Assembly: GCA_002345475.1 (NCBI GenBank)
Contig: DDWC01000002.1
Coordinates: 1 to 12,502, forward strand
From: Firmicutes bacterium UBA2296
Lineage (GTDB): Bacteria; Bacillota; UBA994
Direction of reading: 5' to 3'
DNA length: 12,502 nt
Under the pieces are notes generated by a model. It was not told the DNA's origin. It made no database searches and saw nothing but the letters and a program-made list of their open reading frames with translations. How positions within the stretch are numbered: the first letter of the stretch is position 1; each line of letters begins with the position of its first letter. Shown piece by piece: positions 1 through 6,582 of the stretch. A program made the position numbers and the translations under genes.

Positions 1-51
1 TCACCATAACAGAAGCACCCCGGGTAACCCGGGGTGCTTCTGTTATGGTGA
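1..51. terminator. Perfect 25-bp inverted repeat, probable terminator
   Basis: Bases 1-25 and 27-51 are exact reverse complements around a single central A (26). As RNA this would fold into a very stable hairpin with a short GGG-loop-CCC tip. It begins three bases beyond the stop codon of the leftward membrane protein gene, so termination of that transcript or 3'-end protection is the simplest role. It lacks the U-run expected of a classical intrinsic terminator within the visible sequence, and the arms may extend past the window edge. A bidirectional terminator or a small mobile palindrome are alternatives. Confidence 0.6.
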
Positions 52-54
52 TTG

Positions 55-747
55 CTAGCTAGCCTTGACCTGAGAAATAGTCAGCTGCTTGTTGTGCCAG
101 AAGAAAATCGGCAGGGCTACCAGAGAGACGGTCAGTTGATCGATCAACTGTCGCTGCCTGCTTCTGCCCATGTTGTTCATTTGCTCCTTTTCCTGGGCGG
201 CTATGCGGTCTTTGACGTCCTGCAGGGTCAAGGTTACCGGCTGCGGATCGCCTGTGCCAGGAGTACGAGGCGCTTCAATAGAAAGGTAGAAGTATAGGTC
301 GTTGCCCGTGGCGATATTGACAAGGGTCCCCAGGCCAGCCGAGAGCGAGAAGAAGAAAATCAGAAACGCAATTGAGCTCACCAGGAAGAAGTAGAAGTTG
401 CGCACCGAGAACATCATCTCAATCTCGCCGCTGGAAGCAGCTTTGCGCCAGAAGAACATGAAGAACCCAAAGGAAAGGGCCAGCAGCACGGCGCTACGCA
501 GCATGTTAGCTATGTCGGCACTGCGTTGTCGCTCCTGTTGCAGGTTGTTAAGATACTCTTCAGCGTCTGGTGTAAGGGTCACATTGGTATTGTCATAGTA
601 ATACTTGGGCCCGTAGTAATCATTGATGCCAAGAACTGCATAAAGCGCCTGACGGACAATGGCAGCAGCGTGGAACACTGACGTCACCAGCAGAACCGCT
701 GCCAGAAGATAGACGTAGAGGCTAGGTAGATGGAAAAATCTGTTCAT
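55..747 (-). CDS. Hypothetical membrane protein (about four TM segments)
   Basis: I do not recognise this 230-aa protein. It has a hydrophobic segment near the N-terminus (about residues 9-33), a soluble Tyr/Asn-rich stretch with a charged helix containing LQQERQR, two further hydrophobic segments (about 82-102 and 115-145), a polar region rich in Thr/Pro and then Lys/Glu/Gln, and a last segment near 202-220 followed by a short tail. It is therefore probably an integral cytoplasmic-membrane protein. The ATG at 747 is preferred because GAGGTG lies 6 nt upstream; the in-frame GTG at 756 sits inside that ribosome-binding site. A TATAAT box lies at 785-790 on the same strand. It is transcribed away from the peptidase operon and ends at TAG, directly before a large hairpin. 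No functional assignment is possible. Confidence 0.7.
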   Translation of the reverse strand: MNRFFHLPSLYVYLLAAVLLVTSVFHAAAIVRQALYAVLGINDYYGPKYYYDNTNVTLTPDAEEYLNNLQQERQRSADIANMLRSAVLLALSFGFFMFFWRKAASSGEIEMMFSVRNFYFFLVSSIAFLIFFFSLSAGLGTLVNIATGNDLYFYLSIEAPRTPGTGDPQPVTLTLQDVKDRIAAQEKEQMNNMGRSRQRQLIDQLTVSLVALPIFFWHNKQLTISQVKAS

Positions 748-913
748 TGCTTTCACCTCAATTTGCGATCATTTGTTCACCATAATTATACACCCGGTTG
801 ACATATAAGTCTTTTGCGATTTCTTTAAGCCTATATGCGCCTGGTGTGTACCATAGAGTCCTATGATGGTAAGATAATTTGAGGGCATAAAGCATGGCAT
901 GGGGGGTTAAGAA
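748..913. promoter_or_regulatory. Divergent intergenic region with promoter elements
   Basis: This 166-bp gap separates the leftward membrane gene from the rightward peptidase operon. On the minus strand TATAAT at 785-790 is a good -10 box for the membrane gene, with no clear -35. On the plus strand TTGACA at 798-803 is a perfect -35 hexamer, but no convincing -10 stands 16-18 nt downstream. GATAAT at 873-878 is another possible -10 for the operon. Just before it is an imperfect dyad: TACCATAG (849-856) and CTATGATGGTA (861-871), which could be an operator or chance. All of these are visual matches only. Confidence 0.4.
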
Positions 914-1723
914 ATGACTGATAACATGAAGGTGTATATATCGGTGGACATGGAAGGCATCTGTGGAGTGACGAAGTGGCATGAAACCAACAGGGGAGAA
1001 GCGGACTACGAGTATTTCCGCGCCCTGATGACCAGAGAAGCCTCGGCAGCTGTTGAGGGAGCTCTTGCTGCGGGAGCATCCGAAGTAGTGGTGCGCGACG
1101 CCCACGACAGTGGGTGCAACATATTGCCAGACGAACTCCACCCCGAGGCGCGCCTGATCCGCAATTGGTCGGGCGGGCTACTTTCCATGATGGAAGGTTT
1201 GGACGCAACCTACAGCGCAGCGGTGTTTATCGGGTACCACGCCAAAGCTAACACCAGGAACGCCATACTCAAGCACACCATGTCACTATCCATAGCTGAC
1301 CTGCGAGTCAACGGCGTTTCTCTGCCTGAGGCCGGCTGGAATGCGCTGATCGCAGGAATGTTTCAGGTTCCTGTGGTCTTTGTTTCCGGCGATGAGGCGC
1401 TTTGTCAGCAGGCGAGTACTTTGCTTGGTCATGTTGACACCCTGGCCGTTAAGGCGGCCATTGGTGCAGCCAGCGTCAATCGCAGCCCTGCCTGGGCGAG
1501 GGAGAACATAAGCCTGGGAGTGAAAAAGGCCCTGCTCAGTTTGGGTGACTTTAAGCCTTTCGATTTGGGGTCTCCCTGCGAGGTGGAAATAGAGTTTCGC
1601 GAGGAAGAGGGGGCGGAGCGAGGAAGCTGGTACCCAGGGGCTCGCAGGCTCAATAATACTACTGTGACACTTACCGCCATCAACTTCATGGATGCGCTGC
1701 GCTTCTACCATTTTGTGGGCTAA
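914..1723 (+). CDS. M55 family D-aminopeptidase (DppA-like)
   Basis: This 269-aa protein is a zinc peptidase of the M55/DppA family, which releases N-terminal D-amino acids from peptides and is thought to scavenge peptidoglycan-derived or other D-amino-acid peptides in the cytoplasm. The family's metal-binding pattern is present: D12 and E14 in SVDMEGICG, H64 in VRDAHDSG, H109 in FIGYHAKA and E139 in LPEAGWN; H121 in KHTMS is the likely catalytic histidine. Length is close to that of B. subtilis DppA. The start at ATG 914 follows a G-rich stretch; the ATG at 926 would give the canonical MKVYISVDMEG N-terminus and is a real alternative. It is the first gene of a five-gene rightward run, 24 nt before arginine deiminase. 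No dpp transporter genes accompany it, so its substrate here is not shown by context. Confidence 0.9.
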   Translation: MTDNMKVYISVDMEGICGVTKWHETNRGEADYEYFRALMTREASAAVEGALAAGASEVVVRDAHDSGCNILPDELHPEARLIRNWSGGLLSMMEGLDATYSAAVFIGYHAKANTRNAILKHTMSLSIADLRVNGVSLPEAGWNALIAGMFQVPVVFVSGDEALCQQASTLLGHVDTLAVKAAIGAASVNRSPAWARENISLGVKKALLSLGDFKPFDLGSPCEVEIEFREEEGAERGSWYPGARRLNNTTVTLTAINFMDALRFYHFVG

Positions 1724-1733
1724 AACTTCTGTT

Positions 1734-1740
1734 AGGTGGG
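1734..1740 (+). promoter_or_regulatory. Ribosome-binding site that decides the arcA start
   Basis: AGGTGGG at 1734-1740 stands 7 nt before the GTG at 1748. The longer reading frame would start at GTG 1736, which lies inside this Shine-Dalgarno sequence, so translation from 1748 is much more likely. Confidence 0.6.
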
Positions 1741-1747
1741 TGTATTA

Positions 1748-2956
1748 GTGAAGGAACTTAGAGTAAAATCCGAAGTCGGCCGCTTGCGCAAAGTCCTGGT
1801 TCATCGTCCGGGAGCAGAACTCCTGAACCTCACGCCTCGCTATCTGGGTGACTTGCTCTTTGACGAAATCCCCTGGCTCGAAAAAGCGCAGGAGGAGCAC
1901 GATGGTTTTGTAGGAACCATGCGCAAAGCCGGAGTGGAGGTATATTACCTGGATGAGCTGGTGGCTGAAACGCTGCAGAAGTACGGTCATCGCAGCGAGT
2001 TGGTCGAGTCGCAGCTGCTCTATAGCTCTGTGGTCCGCCCCGAAAGCGTCAAGGCCATTCGGGGGTACTTAAACGTGCTTTCCATCCACGAACTGGTGGC
2101 AACTCTTATGGCCGGAATAACCAAACTGGCTATTAAACATCTTAAGCCTCATACTACTCTCAGTGATTTGACCACCGGAAGCTTCCCATTCTCTCTGTCA
2201 CCCTTACCCAGCCTGTATTTTACCCGGGACCACGGCGTGATGATCGGTGACTGCATGCTGAAGGGGCAGATGTTCAACTTTTCGCGCCGCAGGGAAGTGG
2301 TTTTTCTCGAGTTTCTTATGAAACACCACCCCTTGTTTGCGGGCACTGAGTTCTGCCTTGAGGAAGAGCTCCCAGTGGGCCTGGAGGGCGGGGACATAAT
2401 GGTGCTCAGTGAACATGTTGTAGTTATGGGCTTGAGCGAGCGCACTACGGAAGAGGCGATCGAAGCTGCCGCCGAGGCTTTGCTGCAAAAGGGAGACAAA
2501 GTCAGAGAGGTAATTGTAATAGCCATACCGGCCAAACGCGACTTCATGCATCTGGATACTGTTTTCACACCCGTGGATGTGGACAAGTTTCTCATCTATC
2601 CAGGCATAGAAGATCGTCTGGCGGTGTTTTCACTGGTGCTGGGGCGCGATGGTCACGTGGTGGCCAAACAGGCCGATACGTTGTCCCAGGCCTTAGCCAG
2701 CGCTTTGCAGGTGGACCGCGTAGCCCTTATCAGGTCTGGGGGAGATGACCCCATCGCCGCTGCTCGCGAACAATGGAATGACAGCACCAACACTGTGGCC
2801 CTGTCTCCGGGGCGGGTCATTACGTACAACCGCAATCAGATCACCAACAAAATACTCAGGCAGCACGGTATTGATGTCATAGAAATAGAAGGATCAGAAC
2901 TGGTCAGAGGGCGCGGTGGGCCGCATTGTATGACCTTACCTCTTCTCCGCGACTAG
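1748..2956 (+). CDS. arcA: Arginine deiminase
   Basis: It hydrolyses arginine to citrulline and ammonia, the first step of the arginine deiminase pathway. From the GTG at 1748 it is 402 aa, normal for the family. The full catalytic set is visible: FTRD (D161), LEGGD (E213, D216), the MHLDTVFT motif (H268, D270) and the nucleophilic cysteine C394 in GRGGPHCMT near the C-terminus. It is thus expected to be active rather than a divergent amidinotransferase. It lies 24 nt after the M55 peptidase and 33 nt before an unknown gene, in one apparent operon. Ornithine carbamoyltransferase (arcB) and carbamate kinase (arcC), the usual partners that yield ATP, are not in this window; they may be elsewhere, or citrulline may be exported. 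It ends with TAG. Confidence 0.95.
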   Translation: MKELRVKSEVGRLRKVLVHRPGAELLNLTPRYLGDLLFDEIPWLEKAQEEHDGFVGTMRKAGVEVYYLDELVAETLQKYGHRSELVESQLLYSSVVRPESVKAIRGYLNVLSIHELVATLMAGITKLAIKHLKPHTTLSDLTTGSFPFSLSPLPSLYFTRDHGVMIGDCMLKGQMFNFSRRREVVFLEFLMKHHPLFAGTEFCLEEELPVGLEGGDIMVLSEHVVVMGLSERTTEEAIEAAAEALLQKGDKVREVIVIAIPAKRDFMHLDTVFTPVDVDKFLIYPGIEDRLAVFSLVLGRDGHVVAKQADTLSQALASALQVDRVALIRSGGDDPIAAAREQWNDSTNTVALSPGRVITYNRNQITNKILRQHGIDVIEIEGSELVRGRGGPHCMTLPLLRD

Positions 2957-2989
2957 GGCCACTATGCTGCTGGAAAGCGAGGAACATCT

Positions 2990-3520
2990 ATGATCAAAAT
3001 CAAAGTAAACATTGAAGTGATGGAGGCGCTCCTGTACTTTTGGGAGGCTACCCGCGGGCGGGAAAAAGTGGGTGAGAAGTACATAAACGCTCTGGCAAAT
3101 CTATCGCCTATGCCCTCCGTCTACGACGATAAGTTCACAGCAGAGTCAGTCCGCAGAGTACTGAGCGCCATTACTAATCGGGAACCACTGGCCCCTGTCA
3201 GCCGACAGGAAGGACGCTTTTTTAATAACAACCTCTGGATGCTGGAAGATCTCTCCCTTCCCAGGGAGATGATGTCATGTATCAAGACGCTGAACCTGGA
3301 TTCACTGGCTGAGGAACTGTCGTCTGAGTTCCCCGGCGATGAAGAAGTCACCGTCTATTTTGCTCCGCTGCACCTCGACCCTGTCCACTACCTGAAAGGC
3401 GGAATCTCGCTGAACTTCTTCATGTTGCAGCCTGATTTCTCTGGATCGGTAACCTTTGGCGGGGAGGATCTGCACAGTTCCATCAGAGAGCATGTTGTTC
3501 GTGCAATGAGGACCTTTTAG
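2990..3520 (+). CDS. Conserved-looking protein of unknown function (176 aa)
   Basis: A soluble 176-aa protein without signal peptide or membrane segment. It begins with a basic/hydrophobic MIKIKVNIEV, then a helical region containing LLYFWEATRGREKV, an aromatic-acidic motif near residues 76-88 (FFNNNLWMLEDL), a LNLD motif near 105, and a C-terminal half with FAPLHLDPVHYLKGG. Two histidines in the last motif could bind a metal, but no HExxH or other known catalytic signature is present. I have a vague memory of similar NNN-W-MLEDL proteins in Clostridia and spirochaetes (TDE2712-like), which I cannot confirm. GAGGAAC upstream of ATG 2990 is a fair ribosome-binding site. It sits between arginine deiminase and an exporter, with only one base before the latter, so it is co-translated with it. 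Confidence 0.75.
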   Translation: MIKIKVNIEVMEALLYFWEATRGREKVGEKYINALANLSPMPSVYDDKFTAESVRRVLSAITNREPLAPVSRQEGRFFNNNLWMLEDLSLPREMMSCIKTLNLDSLAEELSSEFPGDEEVTVYFAPLHLDPVHYLKGGISLNFFMLQPDFSGSVTFGGEDLHSSIREHVVRAMRTF

Positions 3521-3521
3521 C

Positions 3522-4490
3522 ATGACTGCTTCGTCTGCGGCGACCAGAGGCGCTTTCGATCGCGCTGCGCCCTACCTCGCCGGTTTGGGCTTCGCGTCGA
3601 TTTTTGGGTTGTCTTTTCTCTTCACCAAGTCAGCGCTCGACCGCATTGATTTCCTGCGTCTTCTGGGATTTCGCTTTGCTTTAGCCGCGGCGGTAGTAAG
3701 CCTGATAGCAATCAGCGGGATCATGCCGGTGAGGTTCCGTGGCAAGAACGTGACTCGCGTTCTTTCCGTGGCACTGTTCCAGCCCATTGCGTACTTTCTC
3801 TTTGAAACTAACGGCATAATGCGCAGTAGCACTTCACAGGCTGGAATGATGATAGCCCTCATACCCATTGCTGTGGCAATACTCAGCCGCATTTTTCTGG
3901 GGGAGAGAGTGACCCCTGCGCAGATGGTTTTTATTGTGCTCTCAGTCAGCGGTGTCATGGTCGTCGCTCTCGGAGGCACAGGGTCCGGGAATGAGCATGG
4001 GATGTCAGGTCTGCTCTTTCTCTTTGGTGCCGTGTGCTCGGCTGCCCTTTACAATGTCTTCTCCCGGCGTTCCTCGGCTCAGTTTAGTCCTTTTGAAATA
4101 ACCTTTGTCATGATGTGGACGGGAGCGATTGCCTTTAAAATCATCTCTCTGCTGACGCACTGGCGGCAGGGAAATCTTAGCGGATATTTTGCGCCTCTGG
4201 CTATTCCTGAGGTTGTCGGGTCACTGCTGTATCTGGGGGTTGTCTCCTCGGTGCTGGCATTCTTCCTGGTAAACTTCGCAATTTCCCGCTTGCCGGTTTC
4301 GCAGGCCGCGGTGTTCGCCAATCTCGTCACTGTTGTTTCCATCACTGCCGGTGTCCTCATCAGGGGCGAAACCTTCGGATTGGCCAGTCTCGCAGGGGCG
4401 GTCATGATCATATCGGGGGTATTTGGCACCAATTATCTTGGGCAACGAAATGACCGAGATAGAGGGATTCCGGCTCCAGATGCCGTATAA
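3522..4490 (+). CDS. EamA/DMT-family transporter
   Basis: A 322-aa integral membrane protein of the drug/metabolite transporter superfamily, usually exporters of amino acids or other metabolites. Two EamA repeats of about five hydrophobic segments each are visible, roughly residues 14-151 and 164-304. Typical features are the first-helix region with FGLSFLFTKSALD, the TSQAGMMIALIPI helix, the FLGERVTPAQ loop that closes repeat one, and in repeat two SRLPVSQAAVFANLVTVVS followed by RGETFG. The ATG is one base after the TAG of the upstream gene, with AGGA about 10 nt before it. Its place after arginine deiminase and before an aminopeptidase suggests export of an amino acid or of citrulline/ornithine; this is inference, as DMT substrates cannot be read from sequence. 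Confidence 0.9.
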   Translation: MTASSAATRGAFDRAAPYLAGLGFASIFGLSFLFTKSALDRIDFLRLLGFRFALAAAVVSLIAISGIMPVRFRGKNVTRVLSVALFQPIAYFLFETNGIMRSSTSQAGMMIALIPIAVAILSRIFLGERVTPAQMVFIVLSVSGVMVVALGGTGSGNEHGMSGLLFLFGAVCSAALYNVFSRRSSAQFSPFEITFVMMWTGAIAFKIISLLTHWRQGNLSGYFAPLAIPEVVGSLLYLGVVSSVLAFFLVNFAISRLPVSQAAVFANLVTVVSITAGVLIRGETFGLASLAGAVMIISGVFGTNYLGQRNDRDRGIPAPDAV

Positions 4491-4526
4491 GTTAAGTGTG
4501 AGTCCATTACGAAAGGAAGTTGTGTT

Positions 4527-6002
4527 TTGCAGATCAAAGTTAAATCTGATGTACTGAAGAATGTAGTCTGCGATGTTTACGTAGTTCCGATGAAGGGTGG
4601 TTCTGAGGAACTGATGAGCGAGGCGGCAGCACTGGACCCGGTGTGCCAGGGTGCCGCAACTCAGCTGATTAACAGTGGAGAATTCTCTGGCAAGCTCAAC
4701 GAGACGTCAGTATTGCATTTGGCAGGGAAGGCTCGTAAGCTGGTTCTGGTGGGCCTGGGTGAGGGCAGGAATCTCACTGCCGAGAAGGTCCGTCAGGCCG
4801 CGGGCACAGGCATGCGCGCCGCCCTCAAGGGAAAGGTGTCAAGTGTCGCTATGCCGCTGGTATGCGGTGACGGCCTGGATGCGGCAACATGTGCTCAGGC
4901 GATGGTGGAAGGGGCTATGTTGGGGGCGTACCGTTTTGACAGGCTGAAAAGCGACGCCAAGACGCTGGAGCTGGCCGAGATTATTCTGACCGTGCCCCAG
5001 GATTTGCCCACAGAAGGAGCGCAGACGGGCGCTGACAAAGGCGTTATCATGGCGGAAGCGACCATGATTGCCAGAGACCTGGTAAATCTGCCGGGCAACA
5101 TGATGACACCCAGCCACATGGCCGATGCCGCCCGTAAGATTGCAGCTGAGACCGGATTGACCTGCGAGATACTGGAAGAAGCAGATATGAAGAAATTAGG
5201 TATGGGAGCGCTTCTGGGGGTATCCCAGGGAAGCTCTGAGCCCGCTAAGCTGATTGTCCTTAAGCATGTCGGCTCCGCTGCCGACGACGTGCTGGCCCTG
5301 GTTGGCAAGGGTCTCACCTTCGATAGCGGCGGCATTTCGCTCAAACCTGGCGAGGGCATGCACCTGATGAAAAACGACATGAGTGGTGGCGCAGCGGTGC
5401 TTGGCGCCATGCAGGCTATTGGCCACCTCAAGCCGGAGCGCAGTGTTCTCGGCATAGTTGCCTGTTCTGAAAACCTCCCTTCGGGCACAGCGCTTAAGCC
5501 GGGCGATGTCATCACCGCGATGAACGGGAAGACCATTGAAATACTCAATACCGATGCCGAGGGACGCCTGATTCTGGCCGACGCAGTAGCATACGCCCAC
5601 TCGCTAGGCGCACAGCGCATCGTAGACGCCGCCACACTTACAGGAGCCTGCGGCGTTGCCCTTGGCCCCAATATTTATTCGGCCATTGTAGCCAATAGTG
5701 ACGCCCTTGTGGCAGACATTAAGCAGGCCGCAGCCCTTACCGGGGAGAGGTTCTGGCAGATGCCGGGCGACGATGACTACAAAGAGCTCTTTAAGAGCAC
5801 CGTGGCAGATCTGCAAAATACCGGCGGGCGCCTCGGTGGCGTAATGACCGGTGGTCTGTTTATCGGTGAGTTTTCCGGCGGGACCCCCTGGGCTCATCTG
5901 GACATAGCCCCGACCGCTTTTACTGACAAGGAGAAGCACTACCAGGGCAAGGGTGGCACTGGCGTGGCCGTGCGCACTCTGGCTCAGCTGGCCTGTCTCT
6001 AG
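4527..6002 (+). CDS. pepA: Leucyl aminopeptidase (M17 family)
   Basis: A cytosolic two-metal aminopeptidase (491 aa) that removes N-terminal residues, mainly leucine and other hydrophobic ones, in the last stage of peptide breakdown. The C-terminal catalytic domain has all the metal and catalytic residues: K261 in VGKGLTFDSGG, D266, K273 in SLKPG, D284 in MKNDMSGG, and D343, E345 and R347 in the family signature NTDAEGRL. The N-terminal half (about 1-165) is the more variable domain that governs hexamer assembly. The start is TTG, supported by AAAGGAAG ending 7 nt upstream; no ATG/GTG in frame is better placed. It is the last of the five rightward genes, 36 nt after the DMT gene, and is followed by a strong hairpin. 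With the M55 peptidase it forms a pair handling L- and D-terminated peptides. Confidence 0.95.
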   Translation: MQIKVKSDVLKNVVCDVYVVPMKGGSEELMSEAAALDPVCQGAATQLINSGEFSGKLNETSVLHLAGKARKLVLVGLGEGRNLTAEKVRQAAGTGMRAALKGKVSSVAMPLVCGDGLDAATCAQAMVEGAMLGAYRFDRLKSDAKTLELAEIILTVPQDLPTEGAQTGADKGVIMAEATMIARDLVNLPGNMMTPSHMADAARKIAAETGLTCEILEEADMKKLGMGALLGVSQGSSEPAKLIVLKHVGSAADDVLALVGKGLTFDSGGISLKPGEGMHLMKNDMSGGAAVLGAMQAIGHLKPERSVLGIVACSENLPSGTALKPGDVITAMNGKTIEILNTDAEGRLILADAVAYAHSLGAQRIVDAATLTGACGVALGPNIYSAIVANSDALVADIKQAAALTGERFWQMPGDDDYKELFKSTVADLQNTGGRLGGVMTGGLFIGEFSGGTPWAHLDIAPTAFTDKEKHYQGKGGTGVAVRTLAQLACL

Positions 6003-6016
6003 CCAAATAACAGGGA

Positions 6017-6064
6017 AGCCCGGCGTGACACCGTGACGGTGTCGCACCGGGCTCCTTGTTGTTT
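6017..6064. terminator. Rho-independent terminator between convergent operons
   Basis: AGCCCGG (6017-6023) pairs with CCGGGCT (6047-6053), and GACACCG (6027-6033) pairs with CGGTGTC (6037-6043) around a TGA loop. One mismatch and one wobble between the two segments leave a nearly continuous 17-position stem. A T-rich tail (CCTTGTTGTTT) follows on the plus strand, fitting termination after pepA. The stem lies between pepA and the converging nitroreductase gene, so it may serve both, though the minus-strand tail is less U-rich. Confidence 0.8.
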
Positions 6065-6081
6065 GCAGAGAGGTTATTGAG

Positions 6082-6582
6082 CTACCACTTTTCGTAATGT
6101 ACCTTCTGAGGATCGAAGCGCTCGGAAGGCCCTTTTTCTTCCGCCGGATGCCCTATTGCTATCAGGCAGAGCGGGGCGTATTCTGGTGCTATGGAGAGCA
6201 TTTGAGACACCTGGCCCTCTCGCTCTTCGTTGGGATGAACACCTAGCCACACACTGCCGAGCCCAAGCCCAGCTGCTGCCAGCAGAATGTTCTGCGTGGC
6301 CGCAGAGCAATCCTGCACCCAGAAGCGGTTGCTCTTGTCGCCACATACGGCGATGCACAGTGTTGCCTCCTTGAGCATTTTGGCGTAGGCATGCACCTCG
6401 GTAAAGGCGTCGAGGGTCTTGCGGTCTTCAATGACGACGAACTGCCACGGTTGTTTGTTGCTGGCCGACGGCGCTGCCATGGCTGCCCGCAACAGAGTCT
6501 CCACGTGTTCGGCACTTACCGGTTTGTCGTGGTACTTGCGGATACTGCGACGTTTGAAAATAAGGTCCAATTCTTTGTGCAT
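6082..6582 (-). CDS. Nitroreductase family protein (FMN oxidoreductase)
   Basis: A 166-aa FMN-dependent NAD(P)H oxidoreductase of the nitroreductase superfamily. FMN-phosphate contacts are seen in RRSIRKY (11-17); PSASNKQPWQFVVI (38-51) is the classic motif beneath the flavin; QDCSAATQNILLAAAGLGLG (90-109) and SVWLG form the dimer/FMN helix region; AIGHPAEEK near the C-terminus is also typical. It is a short form, common in anaerobes, and the physiological substrate cannot be deduced. A longer frame reaches 6735, but that part overlaps the upstream peroxiredoxin in another frame and is spurious. The ATG at 6582 shares its A with the TGA stop of the peroxiredoxin gene, so the two are translationally coupled and probably act in the same redox or stress response. 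Confidence 0.92.
   Translation of the reverse strand: MHKELDLIFKRRSIRKYHDKPVSAEHVETLLRAAMAAPSASNKQPWQFVVIEDRKTLDAFTEVHAYAKMLKEATLCIAVCGDKSNRFWVQDCSAATQNILLAAAGLGLGSVWLGVHPNEEREGQVSQMLSIAPEYAPLCLIAIGHPAEEKGPSERFDPQKVHYEKW

Noticed and set aside
798..803. Perfect TTGACA as the -35 of the peptidase operon
   Set aside because: No acceptable -10 lies at 16-18 nt; kept only as a note within the intergenic region.
758..1208. Minus-strand frames of 127 and 115 aa over the M55 gene start
   Set aside because: They overlap the conserved metal-binding region of the M55 peptidase and have no recognisable domains or RBS.
4895..5671. 258-aa minus-strand open frame, rich in Ser/Ala/Pro
   Set aside because: Antisense to the conserved catalytic domain of pepA; low-complexity composition typical of a shadow frame.
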